Shown: positions 1 to 6,820, numbered from the stretch's first letter. The stretch: 7,220 nucleotides of DNA from Actinomycetota bacterium (GCA_002731665.1 PCCJ01000120.1:1-7220), one strand, 5' to 3'. Notes: generated from the letters alone by a model not told the origin. Made by a program: numbers and translations.

Positions 1-75
1 TCAATTTCAATGGAATTAGAAAGTTCTTCCGACTTGAGTTTTAAGCTGGTCTCAGCAACGAAGAGCGCACAATAA
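1..75 (+). CDS. Very tentative C-terminal tail of a convergent gene, cut by the window edge
   Basis: The plus-strand frame beginning at base 1 is open for 24 codons and ends at TAA (73-75). The translation is hydrophilic and ends in LVSATKSAQ. A convergent gene meeting the minus-strand operon near a terminator would be a normal arrangement. However, 24 open codons occur often by chance, and the opposite strand is also open here in one frame (reading LKLKSEELSNSIEI). I do not recognise any family. The rest of 76-205 shows nothing but the hairpin terminator. Confidence 0.2.
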   Translation, partial: SISMELESSSDLSFKLVSATKSAQ

Positions 76-170
76 TTCCAATATTAGTAGTAAAGCATAC
101 ACTGGCCCTTGATGGTTAGGCACGGAACCGTTGTTTAGTGCGTTTACCGGTGGCATTAGATTGGATGCAT

Positions 171-194
171 TCAAAACGCCCAACGATAGTTGGG
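171..194 (-). terminator. Rho-independent terminator after the redox operon
   Basis: About 11 bp past the dioxygenase stop, the minus strand can form a perfect 6-bp stem CCCAAC / GTTGGG (194-189 with 184-179) closed by a 4-nt loop TATC. It is followed by CGTTTTGA, a short U-rich run. Position, stem and tail all fit an intrinsic terminator, although the U-tract is short and starts with CG. Confidence 0.55.
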
Positions 195-205
195 TGGTTA
201 GTAAT

Positions 206-1156
206 TCATTTTTTAACATCTCGAGCAAGGCAAACTATCACTGACCGCTTTCTTGATCCGCTGAAAGGATAACGACCATGCATCACCCGATGATTGTCCA
301 CTAGGGCAACATCCCCGTCTTTCCACTCTAGCGGTAAGACGAACTCATTGGCTATATTAGCTAACTCATAGAGGGCTTCATCTTCGATAGACTCGTCATT
401 ACCATAGGTCAGGGGTTCTTGCTGTTCTTGCCCCACCGGTTTCCAGCCAAGATGGGCTGCAAGGACCTGGTTGTAAAATGACTCAGTGCCATCGAGGAGT
501 TGTTTCACCGCGGGCATTACCGGTGTAGTGGTAATAAGAGAGCCATCTTCTTCCCAGCGCCAGGAATAACCCAACGCGTCTAGCCGTTCCTCAGCCTCAG
601 CGACTGTCCCCACACTAAGCGTACTGGCCCAGCTCCGCCCTTGCCCCGAGTACTCATCTGTTTCAGCGGGCATCCGCATATTATACTTCAAACCAAGCGT
701 AGCGAACTGGTGAGTCCATTTTGGATGTCGCTCTTTGAATTTTGCATAGAGCCAATCCGAACGACAGAGCGGTGTGGCGCCACCTTCATCCGCTGCGCTC
801 AGACAGCAAAAGAATATCTTATCCGGCGACAATGGCGTCTGCGCCATTTCATGGTGGAGAAATATCTCAACATCGGACGGGGCCTCATTGGCACTGAAAA
901 CACGCGGCGTGAAATTTATCCGCACCGCGTTGGATAGGGAATCTTTGTAGGTGAAATCGCCATAGCCGAACGCCGCACTGAACTTATCAAAGTCTTCAGC
1001 TGTTTGTATCGGAAAGTCTCGAAACAAAAGAGCTCCGGCTTTGGCTAGTTGATGTTTGAAACTCTCCGATTCAGTAGCAAGCCAATTCAATACATCAGAC
1101 ATTCTGGTTAGACCGGTCTGATTTTCAACAACAAAAGGGAAATCTAGATCAGTCAT
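206..1156 (-). CDS. TauD/TfdA-family Fe(II)/2-oxoglutarate dioxygenase (SyrP-like)
   Basis: Predicted cytoplasmic non-haem iron oxygenase that would couple 2-oxoglutarate decarboxylation to hydroxylation of an unknown substrate. With the ATG at 1156 the protein is 316 aa, a normal length for SyrP-like members. The iron ligands are visible: an H-x-E motif (H101, E103, in LHHEMAQ) and the distal His in DNHRVMHGR (H293). Arg302 or Arg304 just after it is the likely 2-oxoglutarate binder. The segment AGALLFRDF near residue 40 and the stretch after the HxE motif (KIFFCC, then GGATPL) are typical of the family. The frame is open up to a GTG at 1198, but that start would overlap the upstream reductase gene by 50 bp. 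The ATG at 1156 overlaps it by only 8 bp, which fits translational coupling, although no clear Shine-Dalgarno is seen. It is the last gene of the operon and is followed by a hairpin terminator. Family is confident; substrate is unknown. Confidence 0.9.
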   Translation of the reverse strand: MTDLDFPFVVENQTGLTRMSDVLNWLATESESFKHQLAKAGALLFRDFPIQTAEDFDKFSAAFGYGDFTYKDSLSNAVRINFTPRVFSANEAPSDVEIFLHHEMAQTPLSPDKIFFCCLSAADEGGATPLCRSDWLYAKFKERHPKWTHQFATLGLKYNMRMPAETDEYSGQGRSWASTLSVGTVAEAEERLDALGYSWRWEEDGSLITTTPVMPAVKQLLDGTESFYNQVLAAHLGWKPVGQEQQEPLTYGNDESIEDEALYELANIANEFVLPLEWKDGDVALVDNHRVMHGRYPFSGSRKRSVIVCLARDVKK

Positions 1157-2117
1157 AGATGGGATGAAAGGTATTGAAAGCAGCTTGGCAGAAAACACCG
1201 GGATCGTTATAACGCCGATTTCTATTCAAGGCAGAAATACTAGACACATCAGCGTCACTGAGCCGAATGCTCTCAGCGTCCAAATTCTGTTTCATACGTT
1301 CTGGATTCATGCTCTTTACTACTACCGAAGTGCCACGTTGCACACCCCAACTCAGTAATACCTGAGCAGCTGTACAACCAACCCTATTAGCGATTTCTTT
1401 AACACTTTTTTGCTCGAGAATTGACTCACTCTGCTCAGCCATATCTAGCTCAACATAGGACAGAGAACCCAAGGGTGAAAATGCAGTAACTTCCAATCCA
1501 TAACTCTTGGCCAGACGCACAAGACTTTCCTGCGCCAGATAAGGATGGGATTCAATCTGCAGTACTTCTGGGGGGACATTGCTATAATTCATCAGGTCAT
1601 GAAGGAGGCCACTATTGTAGTTACACACACCGATGTATTTGACTACCCCACTCTTCTTTAAAGCTTCCATAGCGTACCAGGTGCTACTCAATGACACTTT
1701 TGCTAGCTTCATTTTTGGCTGATCCGAATTGGGATCGAAAACCCACTCTGCCGGATACCGTGTCTCAAAAGGCACATATTCCAGGGCAATTGGAAAGTGA
1801 ATGAGATAGAGATCCAGATAGTCCAGTTGCAAGTCATTAAGAGTCCGCTCCAAGGCAGCGGGCACGTGCTCCGGATTATGATAGGTATTCCATAACTTTG
1901 AAGTGATCCAAAGTTCTTCTCTGGAACACAGACCTTCAGAAATAGCCCGCTGCAGTCCGCGACCTAACTCAGCTTCATTGCCATAGTCACTGGCTGCATC
2001 GAAATGACGATAGCCACATCGAATGGCCTCAACTACGGTTTTTTCGCAGGCGTCAGGCGCTATTTTCCACAAGCCGAATCCGATGGACGGCATGTCTTTA
2101 ACTGATTTAAATAGCAT
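1149..2117 (-). CDS. Aldo/keto reductase, xylose-reductase-like
   Basis: Cytoplasmic NAD(P)H-dependent reductase of the (beta/alpha)8 aldo/keto reductase superfamily, expected to interconvert an aldehyde or ketone and an alcohol. The 322-aa protein has the full catalytic tetrad: D40 and Y45 (FDAASDYGNE), K74 (TSKLWN) and H107 (LIHFPI). The region around residues 105-125 (HFPIALEYVP, then RYPAEW) and the end (RRYNDPGVF) resemble fungal D-xylose reductases, recalled from memory. The C-terminal cofactor loop reads KSMNPERMKQN (268-278): the Lys and Arg associated with the NADPH 2'-phosphate are kept, but the Asn usual at the third position is Met270. The ATG lies 11 bp after the stop of the dehydrogenase gene, with a weak AGAAG upstream. 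The stop codon overlaps the start of the dioxygenase gene. Sugar or polyol aldehyde is the likely substrate class, by inference only. Confidence 0.92.
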   Translation of the reverse strand: MLFKSVKDMPSIGFGLWKIAPDACEKTVVEAIRCGYRHFDAASDYGNEAELGRGLQRAISEGLCSREELWITSKLWNTYHNPEHVPAALERTLNDLQLDYLDLYLIHFPIALEYVPFETRYPAEWVFDPNSDQPKMKLAKVSLSSTWYAMEALKKSGVVKYIGVCNYNSGLLHDLMNYSNVPPEVLQIESHPYLAQESLVRLAKSYGLEVTAFSPLGSLSYVELDMAEQSESILEQKSVKEIANRVGCTAAQVLLSWGVQRGTSVVVKSMNPERMKQNLDAESIRLSDADVSSISALNRNRRYNDPGVFCQAAFNTFHPIYD

Positions 2118-2128
2118 AAGAGTTGCTT

Positions 2129-3199
2129 CTATTGATTACCTGTTAATAGGTCCTGGATGTCGACTGCCTGCCCAGTCTCAATGGATTCCTGAGCAGCCAT
2201 GCCAACCAACACTGACATCAAGCCGTCATGGGTCGTGACCGCAGGTGGCTTTTGTTCCCGAATCGCATTAATGAATTCCCGGTGCTCAAGAAAACTCGAC
2301 CCGTGATGGCGGCCTTCGTGCTTTACCCGAATATCTATTTCAATGGGGACGGACTTGCCCGAATTCCGTTCACGCTTGCTGATGAAGACCTCCTCCCCTG
2401 GTACCGTAGTTTCCAGTTTTCCATCATCGCCGGTCACAGCGATCATTTGTTCAAACTTGGAACCTTCAGCGAACATGCATAGATCCAGCATAGCACGAGC
2501 GCCAGTGTCGTATTCCACGATCACATAAGCATTGTCCAAAATATCGGGCACTTCGCCATTGTACACTTCATCGAGGTGATTCACGGACTGCGCACCAGAT
2601 GCAAGCACACGTTTTGGATTACCGGGCACTACGAGATTCATCAGATCAAAGAAGTGGCAGCACTTTTCTACCAATGTCCCGCCGGTATTACGATTGAATC
2701 GATTCCAATCTCCAACCTTTCTCAAAAAAGGAAACCGATGTTCCTGAATAGCACACATTTTCACATTGCCCACCTCAGGCAAGTGCAGTAGAAGCGCGCT
2801 GGTAGTTGGCATATAGCGGTATTCCAAGCCAACCCAGACTATACCTTTGTGCGAGGCCGCAGAATTGTCCAGCTCCAGCGCATCAGCAAGGGTGGTGCAC
2901 ATGGGTTTTTCCAGCATCACATGTTTATCTGTCTTGAAGACATCACGCATCAGATCGATATGGGTAAAATTTGGTGAGGCTATGACAAGAGCATCAATAT
3001 CGTCATTGTCGAGCAGATCTCTGTAGTCTTCATGAACACTTGGCGTGAATCGATCGGCGCAATATTTTTGCGCCCATTGCCGCGGCTCTTCGTTAGGGTC
3101 TGCGACCGCAAGAATGTCGACATCGTCCATCGCCGCCAGATTGCGAATGTGCTCGCAGCCCATCATGCCGGTTCCGATAATTCCATACCGAATGGTCAC
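2129..3199 (-). CDS. Gfo/Idh/MocA-family NAD(P)-dependent oxidoreductase
   Basis: Predicted cytoplasmic dehydrogenase of the glucose-fructose oxidoreductase / inositol dehydrogenase family, 356 aa, close to the usual 330-380. An N-terminal Rossmann fold is shown by GxGxxG at residues 9-14 (GTGMMG), followed by an acidic residue at the end of beta-2 (VADPN). The family motif EKP is at 97-99, with Lys98 the expected catalytic lysine. The C-terminal alpha/beta domain carries GGTLVEKCCHFFD, in which His182 and Asp185 fit the usual catalytic positions. The start is GTG, supported by GGAG 8 nt upstream; the nearby ATG is out of frame. It is the first gene of the operon, 11 bp before the aldo/keto reductase. 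Such enzymes oxidise or reduce a sugar, cyclitol or related hydroxyl; which one cannot be read from this sequence. Confidence 0.92.
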   Translation of the reverse strand: MTIRYGIIGTGMMGCEHIRNLAAMDDVDILAVADPNEEPRQWAQKYCADRFTPSVHEDYRDLLDNDDIDALVIASPNFTHIDLMRDVFKTDKHVMLEKPMCTTLADALELDNSAASHKGIVWVGLEYRYMPTTSALLLHLPEVGNVKMCAIQEHRFPFLRKVGDWNRFNRNTGGTLVEKCCHFFDLMNLVVPGNPKRVLASGAQSVNHLDEVYNGEVPDILDNAYVIVEYDTGARAMLDLCMFAEGSKFEQMIAVTGDDGKLETTVPGEEVFISKRERNSGKSVPIEIDIRVKHEGRHHGSSFLEHREFINAIREQKPPAVTTHDGLMSVLVGMAAQESIETGQAVDIQDLLTGNQ

Positions 3200-3207
3200 G
3201 CCTCATG

Positions 3208-3211
3208 CTCC
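3208..3211 (-). promoter_or_regulatory. Shine-Dalgarno that fixes the GTG start of the Gfo/Idh gene
   Basis: The minus strand reads CCTGGAGCATGAGGC and then GTG. GGAG sits 8 nt before the GTG at 3199, an ideal spacing. The ATG inside this stretch is in another frame and too close to the GGAG to compete. The protein then begins directly with the Rossmann beta strand, as expected for the family. Confidence 0.6.
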
Positions 3212-3244
3212 AGGTAGTTGAGTGCTGCCTCAATAGAGCGGCGT

Positions 3245-3272
3245 ATTAAAGCACAACTATATTAATAGGCAA
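3245..3272 (-). promoter_or_regulatory. Candidate sigma70-type promoter of the redox operon
   Basis: On the minus strand a -35-like TTGCCT (3272-3267) is followed after 16 bp by a -10-like TTTAAT (3250-3245), matching the consensus at about 4/6 and 5/6 positions. Transcription would start near 3238 and give a leader of about 40 nt before the GTG at 3199. No operator is evident apart from a small AT palindrome, TATTAATA, at 3260-3267. The call rests on consensus matching alone. Confidence 0.35.
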
Positions 3273-3290
3273 GCTACACTACCTTATAAT
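3262..3290 (+). promoter_or_regulatory. Possible plus-strand promoter overlapping the operon promoter
   Basis: TTAATA (3262-3267), a 17-bp spacer and a perfect TATAAT (3285-3290) form a plausible plus-strand promoter. It overlaps the opposing operon promoter. No plus-strand gene follows, so transcripts would run antisense into the exported-protein gene at 3410-3961. AT-rich intergenic DNA produces such matches by chance, so this is weak. Confidence 0.2.
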
Positions 3291-3363
3291 AGAAAAGCTC
3301 TCCAAATCAGTCGTTTAGACTTTTGCAGGCTATTCCGGAAAATTGAGAGAAAGTGGATGCTAA

Positions 3364-3389
3364 GTGCACCCAGAAAAATCCGGCCGCAC
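3364..3389 (-). terminator. Imperfect hairpin downstream of the 183-aa exported-protein gene
   Basis: About 20 nt after the stop codon at 3410, the minus strand can fold GTGC / GCAC plus CCGGA / TCTGG around a TTTT loop, with one G-G mismatch and two G-T wobbles. No U-tract follows, so it is not a canonical intrinsic terminator. It may stabilise the mRNA 3' end or help Rho-dependent termination. Confidence 0.25.
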
Positions 3390-3409
3390 TCTGCATGTAA
3401 ACTAACAGC

Positions 3410-3961
3410 TTATTGCCTCTTCAGTTCAGCCCTATTACTGGTTAACTCCCCATTAAGATAAACAGTATATTCGTACACCATCGAATTGGAATCACTGGCA
3501 TCCATAGTCCATCTCATGCTGTTCACAAAGTCATGACTATCGCGCATTAAAGGGGAGCGTGATCCATCAAAGGATAAAGCCACAACCCGATCAGTCGCCT
3601 CGCTCACTGAAAGAACAGGTTCTGTACCTAGCGCACAATAATGCTTCACCACCAGCTCTCCCTCTTCGTCACTGTAGGTCGTAAACATTCCAACGCCATC
3701 CTCAACTACAGACTCCATAATCGTGCTACCGCCCGAAACAAGAGTCCACTCGTACGAGACATCGATTACATCACCGGTCAGTGATTGGGTTAGCTGACCC
3801 TCCCATTTTCCCAACTTTTTCTTTATTTGGTCAAAGGCCGCACTCGATTCCACTGCTGGCATCTCGACACCACCTATTATTACAGGAGCATCCGCTGCGA
3901 TAACGATTTGCACATTGAAAAGTACTATTGATCCTGCCAATGCAGCACTAACTTTATTCAT
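3410..3961 (-). CDS. Exported protein of unknown function, probable lipocalin-like beta-barrel
   Basis: A 183-aa protein starting with a Sec signal peptide: a lysine at residue 3, a hydrophobic core at about 5-21 and small residues for cleavage near 22-24 (IAADA). There is no lipobox cysteine, so a soluble periplasmic or secreted protein is expected. The mature part begins with an amphipathic segment, then LGKWEG at 50-55, followed by alternating hydrophobic strands. The stretch ending KHYCALGTEP (106-115) resembles DUF1579-type and other lipocalin-like 'HYCA' proteins, from memory; such small barrels often bind hydrophobic ligands. Only one cysteine remains after processing, so there is no internal disulfide. 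The ATG has a strong GGGGAAG just upstream. The gene stands alone, about 200 bp from each neighbour. Function is unknown; the fold assignment is tentative. Confidence 0.8.
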   Translation of the reverse strand: MNKVSAALAGSIVLFNVQIVIAADAPVIIGGVEMPAVESSAAFDQIKKKLGKWEGQLTQSLTGDVIDVSYEWTLVSGGSTIMESVVEDGVGMFTTYSDEEGELVVKHYCALGTEPVLSVSEATDRVVALSFDGSRSPLMRDSHDFVNSMRWTMDASDSNSMVYEYTVYLNGELTSNRAELKRQ

Positions 3962-4161
3962 AACTTCCCCTTTTCTAGATTCTATTCCATGATCACCTTT
4001 TTAACGGTAATTTAGGCAAATTTCCACCTTAAATACAATAATCATTTGAATAATGACTCGACAACGAATAAACATGCTGCAGGCTCGCTCAGAGTTAACA
4101 TGTGGTAGTTTTTAATACACATCATGCGCACCAAATACTGGTCTAGACGAAACACCAAGAG

Positions 4162-5601
4162 TTAATTAGCTCGGATAATACCAACGCCCCTCTCGATCTC
4201 GATATCCGTATTCCACTCATCTGAAAGTCTCTCTACTCGCTTTAATATGCGCTCGGCATCTTTTAGCTCTGCAATACGAGGAATACCTAGTCGCGAGTCG
4301 GGGCCGTTAATGCCCAGCTCAGTTGGATAAAGCCTTACTTCGGAGAGCTTACCGTCTTCATAGTGACTAATGGCAATAAGGCTTTCCAGAGATTGAGTAT
4401 TACCACCAAAATTTCTAGCAAATCGTTGCATTCTTCTATTGGGGTTTGCATTAGCATTGCCCATTGCTAACTCGAGCTCCCACTGTGCCTCTCTAAAGAA
4501 TTCACCCAGGCCATAAAAGATCGGTTTCCCGTTGTAGATTTCGATTCCTCGTAAAGTCTGTACACCAGTCCCAACAAAGACATCTGCCCCCGCATCAATA
4601 GCTTGGTGAGCCAACTCTACATAGAATGCTGGCGGTCGGGTACTCAGATGCTGGGTCTCTATGATAGATCTGCTTTGATGGATATGCGCAGCCGCTATTA
4701 CGAAGTCGCCCAATTGCCGCGCATTTCTGATATTCATCAAAATTCGATCAAGGTCACTCTCATCCATCTGATAAACTACAGTGCCAGGTATTTCATTATA
4801 TTCTGAGACTCGATAGGTTGGATTGTTCCGACCAGAACTGGACGCAGGAAAATTAATACCAGCATTGGGAGAAACGATTGGAGCTGGCCTAGCATTATCG
4901 TAGTTCTGCTGATACTGAAAAAATTCCCGTCTTACTTGCTCCAATGCATTAAATTGATCCTGAGACACGAGAATTGTCTCGCTGTAATTCAACATGTTAA
5001 GGCCTGCTCTGCCACCAAGATTTCCGATCAGAGGCGTTGCAGCCAATCGATTATGCTCTGGCCAGATAGGGGCATGCGCCCCAATTAGGGCCGCCCGCCC
5101 TTTCGGAGTTTCAAAAAAAGCTGGCGCAGCGGCCTCCTGTAAATTTTTCCCGGAGCCGGCATGGATTATTCCCGCATCATCCAACAAAGAATTGGTTGAA
5201 AACATGCCCGCTATTTCAGAATCCAATAAGTGGTTCTGTGCACGATTGACCATATCAAAACCCATAACCTTTAAATCTTCAGCTACTTCATGAGTGCCCA
5301 CGAACCCGTTCATAGGGCCCTCAAAATGTCTTAGGTTAGCCAGCTCGCCCTCCATGTTTCCCATGGCTAAATCTGCCCCACGGATTAATCCGAATACTTC
5401 TTGAATTTCTGGATCGTCTAACTGAGAGGCCGGTCGCCTGATCATTAAGTCACCGACACTCGCAAAACTGAAATCGCCAGACATGGTCATCAGTCGGTCC
5501 ATTTCATTCAGGGCTTGCACATTTTTTTGTGTTTGAGCCGAGGCTGCATTAATCATAATTAGAAAAAGTATCGAAACATAATTCTTAAACTGTTTTTTCA
5601 T
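4162..5601 (-). CDS. Exported CapA/PGA_cap-family metallophosphatase-fold protein with altered C-terminal motif
   Basis: A 479-aa protein with a Sec signal peptide (MKK start, hydrophobic 9-19, likely cleavage after ASA at 22), so periplasmic or secreted. The mature protein follows the CapA pattern of the calcineurin-like fold: GD at 50-51 (SVGDLM), GNMEGE at 81-86, QNH at 122-124, an H-x-H at 306-308, and GIEIYNGKPIFYGLGEF at about 352-368. CapA relatives act in poly-gamma-glutamate capsule synthesis, but many family members are uncharacterised, and no capB/capC-like genes are nearby. The segment just before GIEIY reads VGTGVQTLRG where relatives usually have GHGPHxLxG, so two conserved histidines are missing. 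A variable insert (about 200-275) separates the two halves. The start is supported by AAAGG upstream and by the signal peptide; the frame is open further upstream, but without a start codon. Family is confident; activity is uncertain. Confidence 0.88.
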   Translation of the reverse strand: MKKQFKNYVSILFLIMINAASAQTQKNVQALNEMDRLMTMSGDFSFASVGDLMIRRPASQLDDPEIQEVFGLIRGADLAMGNMEGELANLRHFEGPMNGFVGTHEVAEDLKVMGFDMVNRAQNHLLDSEIAGMFSTNSLLDDAGIIHAGSGKNLQEAAAPAFFETPKGRAALIGAHAPIWPEHNRLAATPLIGNLGGRAGLNMLNYSETILVSQDQFNALEQVRREFFQYQQNYDNARPAPIVSPNAGINFPASSSGRNNPTYRVSEYNEIPGTVVYQMDESDLDRILMNIRNARQLGDFVIAAAHIHQSRSIIETQHLSTRPPAFYVELAHQAIDAGADVFVGTGVQTLRGIEIYNGKPIFYGLGEFFREAQWELELAMGNANANPNRRMQRFARNFGGNTQSLESLIAISHYEDGKLSEVRLYPTELGINGPDSRLGIPRIAELKDAERILKRVERLSDEWNTDIEIERGVGIIRAN

Positions 5602-5790
5602 GAGAAAGCCTTTGTCATAGTAGGGATCTTCAAAACCGTGTCCGCAGATATGAACCCATTTGGGAGCCCTGAGCGTTTCAATGGACCAATCAGCGAAAGA
5701 GTTCAGATCAGATCAACGCACGCAAGTGAAGCTGAGGTTCAGAATAATATGTAATTCGCTTAGATGGAACCTAAATTCAAAACAGGAATT

Positions 5791-6654
5791 CTAGCGCTGA
5801 AAAATAGGCTCCATCAGAGAGCGAAAATCTACTCCCCACAGATTATCCCTTTTACTTAACACCCAAAGTGCGGGTACGGTAAGGTACTTTTCATTGTTTC
5901 GATCGTAGCGCTCGAAGGCTAGTTCAACAAATACGCGCGTTGGAGTTGCATAGATAACTTGCACATCAATACGGTCACTGCGCAACCAGTTCTCTTCTTC
6001 CCTTAGTCGATTAAAATCAACATTAGCCAAGGACGATTTTATATTTTCGGCATGAATGAAAAAATTCTGACTTAGCATAATCTGAGGAATATGAGTAGCT
6101 TCTCTCAGGGCCGAGTGGTCTGCTCTATTAAAGGCTATAAAAAAATCTTCGATAGTTTTCATTGCCTCAGTGGTTGCTGACTCGACTTCAGCTGAGTCAT
6201 GCCGCTCAAAAAACGGATCCCCACTTCGATACTGCATACCCCACTCACCATCCTGCCTTGTCCAGACATAGTAGGCCAGTCCACTTCGATATACTTCACC
6301 ATTAGGGCGAATACGGCTGAATTCTACAGTGAAATTAACTTTGTTATCGGAAGCCTGACGTACGGTGATATTGTTAAAGGCGCTACTGCCCCAGCCTTGT
6401 TCAAGTAGGTTTTCATAACCAACAAACCAGTCTTGCGCTTGTCCAATCACTACGAAACCACTTGGACCATGGCTTACATGGGGAAAACTCAACTCCTCTC
6501 TTACCGCAGCATCATCGATGCTGTTCCATTTTTCAATAAAACGATCTAAAGAAGCTCGTGCTTCTCTGATAGCTTGAGAATAGTCTTGGGCAAACGCATG
6601 TTGAGCCTGAACAAGTGCAAAGAGGCCAAGACCAACCAATCGCAATATTTTCAT
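5791..6654 (-). CDS. Exported protein with two tandem NTF2/SnoaL-like domains
   Basis: A 287-aa protein with a clear signal peptide (MKILR, hydrophobic 6-16, likely cleavage after AFA at 22), so periplasmic or secreted. The mature part looks like two copies of one alpha+beta cone domain. Copy 1 spans about 25-150 and copy 2 about 160-285. Matching landmarks are a first helix (FIEKWNSID and FFIAFNRAD), FPHV versus IPQI, a strand pair (VNFTVEFSR and VFVELAFER), a second strand (YYVWTRQDGEWG and LWVLSKRDNLWG) and the end YRS versus FRS. This pattern fits SnoaL/NTF2-like folds, used as small-molecule-binding or catalytic pockets or as adaptors; the catalytic residues are unclear. AAAAGG lies 6 nt before the ATG. 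It is 166 bp downstream of the ybiT-like gene and 189 bp upstream of the CapA-like gene. Fold moderately sure; function unknown. Confidence 0.83.
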   Translation of the reverse strand: MKILRLVGLGLFALVQAQHAFAQDYSQAIREARASLDRFIEKWNSIDDAAVREELSFPHVSHGPSGFVVIGQAQDWFVGYENLLEQGWGSSAFNNITVRQASDNKVNFTVEFSRIRPNGEVYRSGLAYYVWTRQDGEWGMQYRSGDPFFERHDSAEVESATTEAMKTIEDFFIAFNRADHSALREATHIPQIMLSQNFFIHAENIKSSLANVDFNRLREEENWLRSDRIDVQVIYATPTRVFVELAFERYDRNNEKYLTVPALWVLSKRDNLWGVDFRSLMEPIFQR

Positions 6655-6689
6655 TTTTTACCTTTTCATAACTTTATGTAAGCTCGGCT

Positions 6690-6718
6690 AGAATAATGCG
6701 TAATCTGCACACTTGGAA
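6690..6718 (-). promoter_or_regulatory. Candidate promoter for the tandem NTF2-like gene
   Basis: On the minus strand a weak -35-like TTCCAA (6718-6713) and a -10-like TATTCT (6695-6690) are separated by 17 bp. Initiation near 6683 would leave a leader of about 28 nt before the ATG at 6654. Consensus match is modest (3/6 and 4/6); the position is what makes it plausible. Confidence 0.25.
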
Positions 6719-6820
6719 GCTACTAAGGAGAGTGGGTGTCTCCCGGGTAACTTTTTGGTTTTTGTAGGTATACCAAACAAGAAATGTAGTGACAAAAGTT
6801 GTAATAAATGGTCGCAGACT

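Noticed and set aside
115..195. GTTAGGC (115-121), GCCCAAC (178-184) and GTTGGGT (189-195) match integron attC core-site patterns.
   Set aside because: The order and spacing are wrong for attC on either strand: properly oriented cores are only about 18 bp end to end. The 179-194 pair is better explained as the terminator stem, and no integrase or cassette is present.
641..937. 98-codon plus-strand ORF inside the dioxygenase gene, and other plus-strand frames within the minus-strand genes.
   Set aside because: They lie antisense within genes that have clear family motifs, and their translations show no recognisable domain or ribosome binding context.
3307..3396. Small minus-strand ORF of 29 codons between the exported-protein gene and the redox operon.
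   Set aside because: No ribosome binding site, no recognisable family, and it overlaps the hairpin downstream of the 183-aa gene.
4000..4080. Small minus-strand ORF of 24 codons (beginning MFIRCRVIIQ) in the leader of the 183-aa gene.
   Set aside because: It has no Shine-Dalgarno, is AT-rich and short, and has no regulatory peptide features such as a codon run or attenuator hairpins.
5602..5712. The frame of the CapA-like gene is open for 37 codons upstream of its ATG, with protein-like composition (e.g. HGFEDPYYDKGF).
   Set aside because: The stretch has no ATG, GTG or TTG start in frame and is closed by a TGA at 5713-5715. The downstream ATG starts a perfect signal peptide, and an open run of this length has a sizeable chance of arising at random.
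6727..6743. Hairpin GGAGA / TCTCC with a 7-nt loop downstream of the ybiT-like gene, considered as its terminator.
   Set aside because: The stem is only 5 bp, no U-tract follows, and it lies almost 80 nt after the stop codon.
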